From: CAZBYL01 sp964496275
Lineage (GTDB): Bacteria; Synergistota; Synergistia; Synergistales; Synergistaceae
NCBI GenBank assembly: GCA_964496275.1
Contig: CAZBYL010000004.1
Location: 4,314 to 68,313, forward strand
Reading direction: 5' to 3'
DNA: 64,000 nucleotides
In this document: one piece after another, positions 17,204 to 25,810 of the stretch
How the letters are laid out: each line of letters starts with the position of its first letter
How positions within the stretch are numbered: the first letter of the stretch is position 1
Notes under the pieces: generated by a model
The model's database searches: none
Seen by the model: only the letters and a program-made list of their open reading frames with translations
Told to the model about the DNA's origin: nothing
Position numbers and translations under genes: made by a program

Positions 17204-18592
17204 ATGGGACTTCTTATTAAAAATGGAACTACCGTATCTGCAATAGATGAATATAAAGGAGATATCCTTGTCGAAGGCGAGAAAATATCACAAGTCGGTT
17301 CAAATCTGCCCGAAGCCGGACATGAAATAGTTGACGCAACGGGAAAATTTGTATTTCCCGGTGGCGTGGACGAGCATGTTCACATGGGCTCTTTCGCAAC
17401 CCTTTCTTTTGATACTTCTCATGCTGCCGTAGTAGGCGGTACAACGACGATAGTCGATTTTCCTCCACAGCTTAAGGGCAAGGGAATAATAGAATCTGTT
17501 CAAGAGCAGGATGAAAAATTCGCCAGAGGCATATCTACTGCTGATTACTCTTTCCACGGAATGGTAATGGACACAAGTGAGAAGCTCTTGGAAGAGATTC
17601 CCAAGATGGCAGAAGCCGGCATCACTACTCTTAAATTCTTTATGGCATACAAATATACTCCGTTTATGGTGCAGGATGACCTAATCTTTAAGAGTATGCA
17701 AATTGCCAAGAACTATGGAATTACAATCATGGTTCATGCAGAAAACGGTGACATGGTTTACGCTCTTCAGCAGCAGCTTTTGGCCGAAGGAAAGACCGAG
17801 CCTATCTATCACGCTTACTCGAGACCTCCCCTTGTTGAAGATGAGGCGACTCAGAGAGCTATATATCTTGCCGAACTTGCAGGTTGCCCTCTCTTTGTTG
17901 TACACGTATCTTCAAAGGGAGCGATGCATCACATAAAAGATGCTCATGAACGCGGCGTTGCTGTTTTGGGCGAGACTTGCACCCACTATCTGACTCTTGA
18001 TGAGTCTTTCCTCGCCAAACCGAATTTCGAGGGCGCTAAATATGTCTGCTCGCCTGCACTTCGCAAACAAGAGCATCTTGATGCTATGTGGGATGCAATT
18101 ACCAACAACTATTTGGTATCTGTCGGTTCTGACCACGCCGCGGTTGCCGGAGGGTTTGAAAAGAAAAAGGACGGCATAGACAACTTTGCAAAAATTCCGA
18201 ACGGCTGCCCGAGTATGCAGGACCGTCTTGCGATGCTCTGGACTCAGGGAGTCGAAAAAGGCAGAATCTCACGTCAGCGTTTTGTAGACATATTTGCTAC
18301 GACTCCAGCTAAGGTAGTAGGTCTTTACCCGACAAAAGGGCTGATATCTCCTGGTGCGGATGCAGACATTGTTATTTACGATCCAACATACCGCGGCGTC
18401 ATTACACACGAGGACAGTCTTGAATGCACAGACTATTCGGCATTCGAAGGTTTTGAAAAGATAGGTATAGCAGATATGGTTTTCCTACGCGGTAAATTAA
18501 TGGCCAAGCGCGGGAAGCTTGTAGGAGAAAAAGGCACGGGCAAGTACATAAAGCCGAAAGCATACGCTCTCTGCTACGAAGGTATAAAATAA
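17204..18592 (+). CDS. Dihydropyrimidinase / D-hydantoinase
   Basis: About 462 residues of the amidohydrolase superfamily. Metal-binding and catalytic features of dihydropyrimidinases are present: DEHVHMG (two His), carboxylated Lys in TTLKFFMAYKY, His in IMVHAENGD, His in LFVVHVSSKG, and Asp in VGSDHAA. It hydrolyses cyclic ureides (dihydropyrimidines, hydantoins) to N-carbamoyl amino acids in the cytoplasm. Three ATGs lie close together (17195, 17198, 17204). AGGAAGG ends at 17194, so 17204, giving MGLLIKNGTTVS, has the right spacing. It forms a two-gene operon with the preceding amidase and ends at a terminator. Confidence 0.92.
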   Translation: MGLLIKNGTTVSAIDEYKGDILVEGEKISQVGSNLPEAGHEIVDATGKFVFPGGVDEHVHMGSFATLSFDTSHAAVVGGTTTIVDFPPQLKGKGIIESVQEQDEKFARGISTADYSFHGMVMDTSEKLLEEIPKMAEAGITTLKFFMAYKYTPFMVQDDLIFKSMQIAKNYGITIMVHAENGDMVYALQQQLLAEGKTEPIYHAYSRPPLVEDEATQRAIYLAELAGCPLFVVHVSSKGAMHHIKDAHERGVAVLGETCTHYLTLDESFLAKPNFEGAKYVCSPALRKQEHLDAMWDAITNNYLVSVGSDHAAVAGGFEKKKDGIDNFAKIPNGCPSMQDRLAMLWTQGVEKGRISRQRFVDIFATTPAKVVGLYPTKGLISPGADADIVIYDPTYRGVITHEDSLECTDYSAFEGFEKIGIADMVFLRGKLMAKRGKLVGEKGTGKYIKPKAYALCYEGIK

Positions 18593-18649
18593 TAAAACTG
18601 CCGACCTGCAGTCCATAAGGACATAGTCCTACAATCTACTCTCCCAAGG

Positions 18650-18692
18650 GTTTCCGGGGCGGATATCTTCGTCTGCTCCGGAAACTTATTTT
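18650..18692 (+). terminator. Terminator of the hydantoinase operon
   Basis: GTTTCCGG (18650-18657) pairs with CCGGAAAC (18678-18685), with GC pairs extending inward, followed by TTATTTTTATT. Confidence 0.85.
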
Positions 18693-18776
18693 TATTCCAT
18701 ATTTTGTTTCCTGCGATATTCAAACAATTTAAAAAGAAAAACAGCGGCGGGTAAATTGGATCGCCGTTTGCAAATT

Positions 18777-18820
18777 AAGAGGGGTACGCGGCGCAAAGCT
18801 CACCGTCCCCCTCTTTTTTT
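18777..18820 (+). terminator. Second terminator hairpin
   Basis: AAGAGGGG (18777-18784) pairs with CCCCTCTT (18808-18815), followed by a run of T. It backs up the hydantoinase terminator. Confidence 0.75.
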
Positions 18821-19009
18821 ATTTCCGCTCGCAACAATTCCTCAGAGAATCATTACGGCAATATTCTAAAACGTAAGCAAACGTCAAAAGGTTTTTACCT
18901 GTCAATAACCTGAGCTGGCATTTAAATTCCTCAAACGTAAACAACCTGACAGGCAAATGCTGCGGATAAAACAGCGATGTGTTGCTCCTGAAAATCAGCT
19001 CTGTGCTCC

Positions 19010-20920
19010 CTACCAGCCGCTTCCTCCGCCGCCTCCGCCTCCGCCGCCGGAGAAACCGCCTCCGCCGAAACCGGAAGATGAGCCCGGAGCGTCCATTATT
19101 GTCTGCGAAGGCAATGTCTCCGCTATGCTGCCTGCGATATCCGACGCGAATGAACCAAGCCCTCCCGCATACATGAAGATGAACGGATCAGGCCCCGTGT
19201 ACCATTCCGGCTTGTAGTTCGCGTCCTTGAGAATCTTCTCAAACTTATTGCCCCATGTCTTTGCCGTGTCGAGAGCCAGCGCGTAAGGCATCAGCTTTTC
19301 AAAAAGCTGCGGTGTCTCCTCCGGAGGATTGAAAAGCTCCAGCCTCTCTTTCTCGGCAGTTCCCATATAAAGAGCCAGCCCCTCCGCATCGCTCAAAGCA
19401 TCCATTCCGGCTTTGGTTCTTGCCGCCACAAGCTGTTTCATTACGGTTATCACTATTGCGGCAGCCGCGTACAGCACAAAGACAAGGAAAAAATCTCTGT
19501 CATCCATACCGATATAGAGGATGGCGGCTGTTACTCCGATTGCAGGTATCATTCTGAGCGCGTATGTCAAAACGGTCTGCATAACGCTGTTTGCAGGTTT
19601 TGAGGGCAGGAGGAAGGAGTTTGTGATTATAACTCCGCCTATAACTGCGCATACGACCATATCTCCGATAAAATCTCCCGAAAACGGATACAGAGCCGCC
19701 ACTCCCGCAATGTATATCAGAATACCTATCCAATAAGTTCCCGCATGGGATCTGTAAAAATCTTCCTTGTAAGCGGAAATATCCTCACCAAGCGACAGCA
19801 TTGCGTTTGAGATCTGTTCTCCGTTGTCCGGCGAGAGAGTCAAAAACTTTTCGTCGTTCTCGAAGAGATTCCTCACAAGATTTTCTTCATCGGAGGTCAG
19901 ATTCTTTGTATCGTAGGAAATTCGCTCTAATGTGTAAATGCCCTTGCTCCGTCCGAAGAGAGTCGCCTCTCCCTCAGACTCCTCAATCTTTATAACGCCC
20001 TTCACCGCAAGGTTGAGCAAAGCGGCCGAAAATGCCGTGTTATCTGCGGTAAGGTTGCGCGCAAAACGCATGTAAGCCGGTGACTCTCCGTTCGGCGGAT
20101 AGAATATCGGAATAACGGCTTTCTTAGCAGGCTCCTTGCCCCATTTATTCCACGCGAAAAAGAACCAAGACGCGATGGCAAGGAAGGTCAGTGCTGCCAT
20201 CGCAGCCTGCATCGGCTCGTTCTCAGGTTCGGGCGGCGGCGGGGGAGAGACAAGCCCCTTGGGCCATGTGTAAGCTACGCTCAAACCCTCGCCGGGATTC
20301 AGAGGAATTGTCGTCGATACCTTGTTCGACGCTCCGAGCTTGGCATCAGACTTGCGCCCTCTCTCGCCGTAAGCTCCTACATACCATTCTATGGAATCAA
20401 AGCCTGTGCCGTAGTCCATTCCCGGCAGAGCCGCCTTGCAGGAGGCGTTGGCAATGGGAAACGTCCATTGATTGCCCGTCACATTCCAAAAAAGACCGTC
20501 GAATTTTTCGTAAAATCCTATCTGCTTTGTCGAGACATACTCTATTGTGAAGGTGTGAAGCCCGACCGGAATAATCCTATTGGGACTGCCTATTCGCACA
20601 ACTTCAAAGCGCCCGTCCTTGTCTACGCTGTAATCTACGGGCTTGCCGTCGAGCCTGACATCCGAAACCTCAAATCCCACTGTGACGTCATTGCCGTCCT
20701 TGTCCCTGTAATCCACCGGAAAGGCTCTCTTAATACCCCTGTTGATATTGATATTCTCAACATTTGCCGTAATATTCTCGGTAACATTGATGGCTCCGTC
20801 TTTGTTAATCTTTATAGTAACATCGAAATTTTTAAAGTACTCTTCGGCATGTGCTGCGGAAAAGGAGAGAAGAATGAGAGTTAATGCCAGTATAAATACC
20901 TTCAGCGAAGAATGTTTCAT
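19010..20920 (-). CDS. DUF2207-family membrane protein
   Basis: About 636 residues. It has a signal peptide (ending near AHAEE), a large extracytoplasmic beta-rich DUF2207 domain (about 30-240), then transmembrane segments near 245-270, 405-450 and 480-520 separated by cytoplasmic parts. The last 25 residues are almost pure glycine and serine and end in SGW. A Gly-rich tail of this kind is typical of the family. GAGGAGG sits seven bases before the ATG at 20920, so the longer frame (TTG at 20935) is rejected, because that TTG precedes the ribosome site itself. It follows lemA by 63 bases. LemA/DUF2207 pairs are common in bacteria, but their function is unproven. Confidence 0.85.
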   Translation of the reverse strand: MKHSSLKVFILALTLILLSFSAAHAEEYFKNFDVTIKINKDGAINVTENITANVENININRGIKRAFPVDYRDKDGNDVTVGFEVSDVRLDGKPVDYSVDKDGRFEVVRIGSPNRIIPVGLHTFTIEYVSTKQIGFYEKFDGLFWNVTGNQWTFPIANASCKAALPGMDYGTGFDSIEWYVGAYGERGRKSDAKLGASNKVSTTIPLNPGEGLSVAYTWPKGLVSPPPPPEPENEPMQAAMAALTFLAIASWFFFAWNKWGKEPAKKAVIPIFYPPNGESPAYMRFARNLTADNTAFSAALLNLAVKGVIKIEESEGEATLFGRSKGIYTLERISYDTKNLTSDEENLVRNLFENDEKFLTLSPDNGEQISNAMLSLGEDISAYKEDFYRSHAGTYWIGILIYIAGVAALYPFSGDFIGDMVVCAVIGGVIITNSFLLPSKPANSVMQTVLTYALRMIPAIGVTAAILYIGMDDRDFFLVFVLYAAAAIVITVMKQLVAARTKAGMDALSDAEGLALYMGTAEKERLELFNPPEETPQLFEKLMPYALALDTAKTWGNKFEKILKDANYKPEWYTGPDPFIFMYAGGLGSFASDIAGSIAETLPSQTIMDAPGSSSGFGGGGFSGGGGGGGGGSGW

Positions 20921-20938
20921 ATAAAGCCTCCTCAAAAC

Positions 20939-20962
20939 GGACGCCGTGACTGCACGGCGCCC
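20939..20962 (-). terminator. Hairpin between lemA and the DUF2207 gene
   Basis: On the minus strand a 10-bp stem (GGGCGCCGTG / CACGGCGTCC, with one G-T wobble) encloses a CAGT loop and is followed by GTTTTG. It may attenuate transcription or protect the lemA message end. Confidence 0.45.
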
Positions 20963-20983
20963 GCAGGGTCTCTTGTTTAAGAC

Positions 20984-21541
20984 TTAGAACGATACTTTGG
21001 GCGCTGCCTTTGCCTCTTCTTCCGCTTGGAAGAAGGGCGCTTCCTTAAATCCGAACGAGCGTGCTATTAGCACTGCGGGAAACTTCTGTATCCCGTTGTT
21101 AAGATTTCTCACCGTGCCGTTATAGTAGCGGCGTGCCATCTGCAAGTCGTTTTCTATATTTGCAAGCTGATCCTGAAGCTGAAGAAAGTTCGTGTTTGCC
21201 TTGAGATCCGGATAATTCTCCGCGACGGCAAAAAGGCTGCGAAGCGTGCTTGTGAGCATATTTTCCGCTTGAAACCTTGCCTCCGTGTCGCCTCCCGAAT
21301 TTGCGACAGCCGTCCTTGCGGAAGTCACGTTTTGCAGAGTCTCCTTCTCGTGAGAGGCATAACCCTTCACAGTCTCAACCAAATTCGGAATCAGGTCAAA
21401 ACGCCTTTTAAGCTGAACGTCTATCCCGCTCCAGCCCTCCTGCATCATGTTGCGAAGGTTCACAAGACCGTTATATGTCATCATAAGCCAACCGCCTACA
21501 ACGACAACAATGCCGATAACGACCATCAATCCTGTTGTCAT
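20984..21541 (-). CDS. lemA: LemA family protein
   Basis: About 185 residues. One N-terminal membrane helix (GLMVVIGIVVVVGGWLM) is followed by the LemA coiled-helix domain with its characteristic pattern NGLVNLRNMMQEGWSGIDVQLKRR, RRFDLIPNLVETVKGY (read in parts), LTSTLRSLFAVAENYPDLKA and RRYYNGTVR. The protein is anchored in the inner membrane with the helical bundle outside. GGGGGA lies nine bases before the ATG at 21541; the longer frame from 21589 has no ribosome site. It is co-transcribed with the DUF2207 gene. The cellular role of LemA proteins is not established. Confidence 0.93.
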   Translation of the reverse strand: MTTGLMVVIGIVVVVGGWLMMTYNGLVNLRNMMQEGWSGIDVQLKRRFDLIPNLVETVKGYASHEKETLQNVTSARTAVANSGGDTEARFQAENMLTSTLRSLFAVAENYPDLKANTNFLQLQDQLANIENDLQMARRYYNGTVRNLNNGIQKFPAVLIARSFGFKEAPFFQAEEEAKAAPKVSF

Positions 21542-21659
21542 GCAAAATCGTCCCCCTTGAATAATATATTTTACAAAACAATTATACATTCCAAACTTTA
21601 TTGCTGTGGTATCATTTATACGTATTTATCAGAGATATTTTTTACCGGGAGGAATCATT

Positions 21660-21944
21660 ATGATAGTAACATTACAGGATCCTATGGGGCAGGTGCGAAC
21701 GGCAAAGGTCGGGTTTAGCTGGACTGTATTTTTCTTTGGCTTTTTTGTACCGATATGCAGGGGGGACTTCAAATGGACTGTGATAATGTTTGTGGCAAGT
21801 GTCTGCACCATGTGGCTGGCAAACATTATTCTGGCGTTCACCTATAACGGTACATACATAAGGGGTCTTATGGAGAAAGGATACTATCCGACGGACGATT
21901 ATTCAAAAAACATTCTTGTCTCAAAAGGGTTTATTGCAAGATAA
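21660..21944 (+). CDS. Small membrane protein, HrgC/DUF2628-like
   Basis: 94 residues from an ATG with GGGAGG seven bases upstream. A short polar N-terminus carrying a basic KVGFSWT motif is followed by two hydrophobic helices (VFFFGFFVPICRGDFKW and VIMFVASVCTMWLANIIL) and a polar tail with YIRGLMEKGYYP. The SWT...FFFG...FxRGDWK pattern recalls HrgC/DUF2628 small membrane proteins of unknown function. It is a single gene ended by a strong terminator. A TG-G-TATCAT extended -10 element lies about 45 bases upstream. The family call is moderate. Confidence 0.7.
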   Translation: MIVTLQDPMGQVRTAKVGFSWTVFFFGFFVPICRGDFKWTVIMFVASVCTMWLANIILAFTYNGTYIRGLMEKGYYPTDDYSKNILVSKGFIAR

Positions 21945-21957
21945 ACAATGCCATTGT

Positions 21958-21991
21958 AAAAGCTGCGCGGACAATAGTCTGCGCAGCTTTT
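21958..21991. terminator. Bidirectional terminator
   Basis: AAAAGCTGCGC (21958-21968) pairs with GCGCAGCTTTT (21981-21991). It serves the small membrane protein gene on the plus strand and gpt on the minus strand. Confidence 0.9.
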
Positions 21992-22002
21992 GTGTTTGGG
22001 GT

Positions 22003-22497
22003 CTACATGTTGATGATTGGGGGAATGAATGCCGTGGATGGCGCTGTATCCCAAGGGAAGAGCACCCATGTGTCCTGGCTGACTTCCGTTACGAATGTGT
22101 CCACAAGCGGGCGGCCTTCCGGTTTTGCGTATACTGTGGCAAAGTGGGCGCCTACGAACATGTCGCGCACGATTTTTGCCGTTTTGCCTGTGTCAACAAG
22201 GTCATCTATCAGAAGCCACGTCTCGTCCACTCCCACGAGGTCAGGCCTTTTCAGTATGCTTGTCGTGCCCTGCTCTCTTATTGTGTAGCTCGATATGCAG
22301 ACTGTGTCCACAAGGTGGATGTCGAGCTCTCTGGCTATTATTGCAGCAGGAACAAGTCCGCCGCGGGCAACCGTCACAAGTCTGCTCCAATCTTTTCTTA
22401 TGTCAAGAAGCTTCCAGGCAAGAGCGCGGCAGTCCCTTTGTATCTGCTCCCATGAAACGGGGTAGTTTTTGTTGTATCGTGCGGATGTCCCTGTCAT
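22003..22497 (-). CDS. gpt: Xanthine phosphoribosyltransferase
   Basis: 164 residues, aligning over its whole length with the Gpt family. The PRPP loop is LLIDDLVDTGKTA, the N-terminal catalytic region VTVARGGLVPAAIIARELDI, the flexible part VDTVCISSY, and the C-terminal base-binding segment DTWVLFPWD. It converts xanthine (and guanine or hypoxanthine) with PRPP to the nucleotide in purine salvage, in the cytoplasm. GGAGG lies nine bases before the ATG. The gene is single. A xanthine-dehydrogenase-family enzyme is encoded about 21 kb away, so xanthine could be a shared metabolite, but this is inference. Confidence 0.92.
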   Translation of the reverse strand: MTGTSARYNKNYPVSWEQIQRDCRALAWKLLDIRKDWSRLVTVARGGLVPAAIIARELDIHLVDTVCISSYTIREQGTTSILKRPDLVGVDETWLLIDDLVDTGKTAKIVRDMFVGAHFATVYAKPEGRPLVDTFVTEVSQDTWVLFPWDTAPSTAFIPPIINM

Positions 22498-22555
22498 CGT
22501 GAAATTCCTCCCGAAGATGTTTTATGTACGAAATTGTACACTCTTTTTGCCTATC

Positions 22556-25500
22556 TTAAAAGATGTTTGCATCGCCATTGCTTTTTGTATCCGTTAAGAC
22601 GGAGAGTATAAAGGCCGCCACTGTTTGAGCTGACATTGTTATGTCGCTTATCTGTCTTTGTGTGAGAGAGGCGGCGACTTCTTCACTGCAGTCAAAACCT
22701 ATAAACCCTTTAAATTTGCCTTCCTCCAGCATTGCCACAGCAATGCCGGTATTTTTGTGTCCCGGACGGAAAACAGACGGCAGATTGCCTGCTATGCCGG
22801 CTTTTTGGTAGAGGTAGATGCCGTCCTCCGAGAAGGATTCTTTCAGACCTTTAAAATCTTCTGAGTACAGCATTTTCCCGCATTTGTCTATCTCCGGCTC
22901 AACTCCTTCCGCGCACCATTCATATATTTGGCTGCATGTAAGTCCGTCTTCGGAGTCTCTGAATACGTAGCCGCGCAAAAAGGCAAAGTGTTTTGATATG
23001 AGCTCAAGCACCAGTGACACGGACAGCCTTAGGTCTTTGGCATCGCACAGAATCTTGAATGTGTGGCGCGGCATGTTGTAGGAGAAATTGCCGCCTTCGG
23101 TGCTCTCTATCTCTCCCACTATGTTTTCAACGCGGCCAAATTCAGTTCCCATACTTTCATCATAGATTGTGACGTTGTCTTTGCCTGTGTCTTTTGAACG
23201 ATAAAGAGCGATATCAGATTTGCTGTACAGCTCTTCCAATGTCGTCCCGTCGTCCGGAGAAAATGCAACTCCTATGCTCGCTGATATCGGAAGATCTTTG
23301 GTTATGTCGCTTTGTATCTCTCTAATCCTTGCTGCTGATTCGTAAACTTTTCTTATTGCAATTTTTTTGCTCGGGATGTCTTTCATGAAGATGATGAATT
23401 CATCTCCGCCGATTCGTCCCACTATGTCCGTGTTTCTGAAGGTCTCTTTTATCCTTCTGCCGACTTCCTCGATGATTGCGTCTCCGAACGCGTGTCCGAG
23501 CATGTCGTTGACTTTTTTGAAGTCGTCCAAGTCCAGCATGGTAAAAGCGTTCATTGTTTTTGTGCTGGCTGTCAGGTCGGAATCCATTTTTTCCCTTATT
23601 AGCGTTTCCGCCGTTTTTTTGTTGAAAAGCCTTGTCAGCGGGTCTCTTTCTGCCATGAAGCGCAGACGCTCCGTTTTTCTGACAGATTCGGTTATGTCTT
23701 TCAGATACCATATATCACGTACGGATGAGTCCGATGGTTCTATGAAGATGCTTATGTGTGCGGATTTCCACCTGTACTCTTCGGAGTCCTTGGCTGTTCT
23801 GTTTCTGAACTCTATGTCTAGCTCGCTGATACCTTTCGCAAGGTATTCCAGCGCCACTTCTTCCGTGAGAAGATCCTTGATTATCGGTTGGTCGTCGGGG
23901 TGGCTGTACTGCGACGTGAAATATTTTTTGACGCCGCTGACGTTCATCTCATTGGAAGGCAGGTATCTTGTATAGTTTTCCATGCCTCTTATTATTTTAT
24001 TATTTGTGAGGTCATATTCGTACACCCTGTCATAGAGACTAAGCAGAGTATCTTTATATTTTTCTGTCTGCAGACACTCTTTTGCTACAGCTCTGCTCTC
24101 TGTGTCGTCTCTCATTACTCCTATTATCTTAATAAGTTCGCCGCCTTCGTTGTACACTGCCGTGAAATGCGTCGTTACGTAAAACTGCTTCCCATCCCTT
24201 CCCGATGTGAGGTAGTGAGATGCGGATGCCGATTTTGCACCGTTTTTTATCTTTTTGAGCATTTCAAGGAAGGCTGCAGGCATGGATTTTTCTTCATCCG
24301 GGCTGTGGGATTCTTCTGCGGCAGCGCTTAAGACTTCCGTTATGCCCTTTATTTGGAACGGGAGCCCGAATTTTTGTGCGCATTTTTGTGATATGTGCAT
24401 GCTATCGTTCTCAGGCGAGTATTCAATAATATAGATATCAGCTTCCGCTGTTGCAATCTCGTACATTTTATTTCTCATTTTGAGATCTTCTGCGGATTCA
24501 TGAATTTTGGATATGTCGAGAGTGACGCAGCAAACACTTTTTTGGCCTCTCGGGTTTTTCGTCAGACTGCCGTTACACAGGACATGAATTATCCTGCCGT
24601 CTTTTCTGAGCATTCTGTATGTCGTCTCAAAATTTTTGTTTTCCGAAACGCTGTTTAAGATATGTTTTTTTACCCTCTTCCTGTCCTTCTCAAAAATGCT
24701 GTTCCAGAAACTGCCTCCGAACATGGTTACTGTTTCGCTCTCGTTCTTACAGCCTGCCATCGACGCAAAACCGGCACTGACAAATTCATATGAAAAATCT
24801 CTGTCAGCCGTATATTTCTGTACACCGCCAGGAATGTTTGCTATTATCTCCCGTTCCATTCTGTTTGCCGCGTAGATTTTCTTTGCGTGGCATTTCTCTC
24901 TGTATATAATGAAAATCGTAAGGATCATGAAGAGAAACAAAATTCTATAAAGCAGAGCCAATGCGTCCTTTGTTATACCGGTGTCTTCTGAGCCAAAGGT
25001 TGCCGCCGGCATTACGACCCCTAGATACCAGTCGGAGAGTCCAAGGGGGGTTATGTAGCACAGTCTGGAGCTTTTGTTTTTGGCGTAACGGAAGAATAGG
25101 CTTTCATTGTTTGTAAAAGCATTCATTATCTGCTCGAGAGGAACGGATACTGTTATCCCAGGCTGCTGCATGAAGTCAAATATGTTGTTTACTCTGGAGA
25201 GTATGCTTCCGCGCGGCTGCGGATGGAGCCATTCTCCGTGGTTGTGCATGAAGATCATTGTCCCGCCGCTGTTGAGCGCCTTATTGTGCATCACGGTGTC
25301 CATTGCCTCAGCGCGCACACTGCAGCGAACCTGTGCGGATATGTGCCCATCTTTTTTCACAGGAGCTACAAAGGTTATAAAATTTTGTCCGTTTATTACG
25401 CTTGTAAACATTTTTGCTCTGTTTGTGTAGAAGATGCTGCTGTTCGTGGTGAACATGGAGGGCGACGATGTTCTTCTGCTTCCGTCAGGGTAGAGTATCT

Positions 25501-25810
25501 CTATAAAATCTACGTTTGTTTCTTTGGCGATGCGGTTCATGACCAAAGAAACCTCAGGGCTTCGGATGTTTTTAAATTCCGAAACTTGTGCCGCAGCCGT
25601 CGCAGCGAACCGCATGTACGTTTCGATGCGGTTTCGTACGTGCTTCGCAGAAATGGTTGCGATCTCCTCAATCTGCCCACCTTCTTCCACCTCTTTTTCA
25701 ATCCTTACCGTTTCAGTAAAGTAGTGGAAGAAAAAGGATGTGAAGGCGAGTATAATGAGGAGCGGTATTATATATTGTTTATATTTGAAAGCCTGAATGT
25801 CAATTTTCAA
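22556..25810 (-). CDS. Membrane sensor diguanylate cyclase (periplasmic sensor, PAS repeats, GGDEF)
   Basis: 1084 residues. An N-terminal helix (about 13-30) and a second near 280-300 enclose an extracytoplasmic sensor of the Cache/CHASE type. At least three PAS/PAC units follow (about 320-700), then a GGDEF domain with intact signature RIGGDEFIIFM and the inhibitory-site RNTD five residues before it. So it should make cyclic-di-GMP with product inhibition. About 180 further residues (from about 900) form an extra C-terminal domain that looks GAF-like. The start is TTG, with GGGAG seven bases upstream, inside the end of the nitrilase gene (11-base overlap), so the two are translationally coupled. 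The signal sensed is unknown. Confidence 0.88.
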   Translation of the reverse strand: MKIDIQAFKYKQYIIPLLIILAFTSFFFHYFTETVRIEKEVEEGGQIEEIATISAKHVRNRIETYMRFAATAAAQVSEFKNIRSPEVSLVMNRIAKETNVDFIEILYPDGSRRTSSPSMFTTNSSIFYTNRAKMFTSVINGQNFITFVAPVKKDGHISAQVRCSVRAEAMDTVMHNKALNSGGTMIFMHNHGEWLHPQPRGSILSRVNNIFDFMQQPGITVSVPLEQIMNAFTNNESLFFRYAKNKSSRLCYITPLGLSDWYLGVVMPAATFGSEDTGITKDALALLYRILFLFMILTIFIIYREKCHAKKIYAANRMEREIIANIPGGVQKYTADRDFSYEFVSAGFASMAGCKNESETVTMFGGSFWNSIFEKDRKRVKKHILNSVSENKNFETTYRMLRKDGRIIHVLCNGSLTKNPRGQKSVCCVTLDISKIHESAEDLKMRNKMYEIATAEADIYIIEYSPENDSMHISQKCAQKFGLPFQIKGITEVLSAAAEESHSPDEEKSMPAAFLEMLKKIKNGAKSASASHYLTSGRDGKQFYVTTHFTAVYNEGGELIKIIGVMRDDTESRAVAKECLQTEKYKDTLLSLYDRVYEYDLTNNKIIRGMENYTRYLPSNEMNVSGVKKYFTSQYSHPDDQPIIKDLLTEEVALEYLAKGISELDIEFRNRTAKDSEEYRWKSAHISIFIEPSDSSVRDIWYLKDITESVRKTERLRFMAERDPLTRLFNKKTAETLIREKMDSDLTASTKTMNAFTMLDLDDFKKVNDMLGHAFGDAIIEEVGRRIKETFRNTDIVGRIGGDEFIIFMKDIPSKKIAIRKVYESAARIREIQSDITKDLPISASIGVAFSPDDGTTLEELYSKSDIALYRSKDTGKDNVTIYDESMGTEFGRVENIVGEIESTEGGNFSYNMPRHTFKILCDAKDLRLSVSLVLELISKHFAFLRGYVFRDSEDGLTCSQIYEWCAEGVEPEIDKCGKMLYSEDFKGLKESFSEDGIYLYQKAGIAGNLPSVFRPGHKNTGIAVAMLEEGKFKGFIGFDCSEEVAASLTQRQISDITMSAQTVAAFILSVLTDTKSNGDANIF

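Larger units (their letters stand above)
18593..19009. other. Intergenic region between convergent genes
   Basis: About 415 bases without an ORF. It contains two strong terminators (18650-18685 and 18777-18815), a perfect small palindrome AGGACATAGTCCT near 18618, and an inverted repeat CCTGTCA / TGACAGG between about 18898 and 18955 downstream of the DUF2207 gene. Nothing else was recognised. Confidence 0.6.

Noticed and set aside
19020..19080. Short tandem repeat (GCC/TCC-rich) as a microsatellite
   Set aside because: It is the coding sequence for the Gly-rich tail of the DUF2207 protein, a normal feature of that family.
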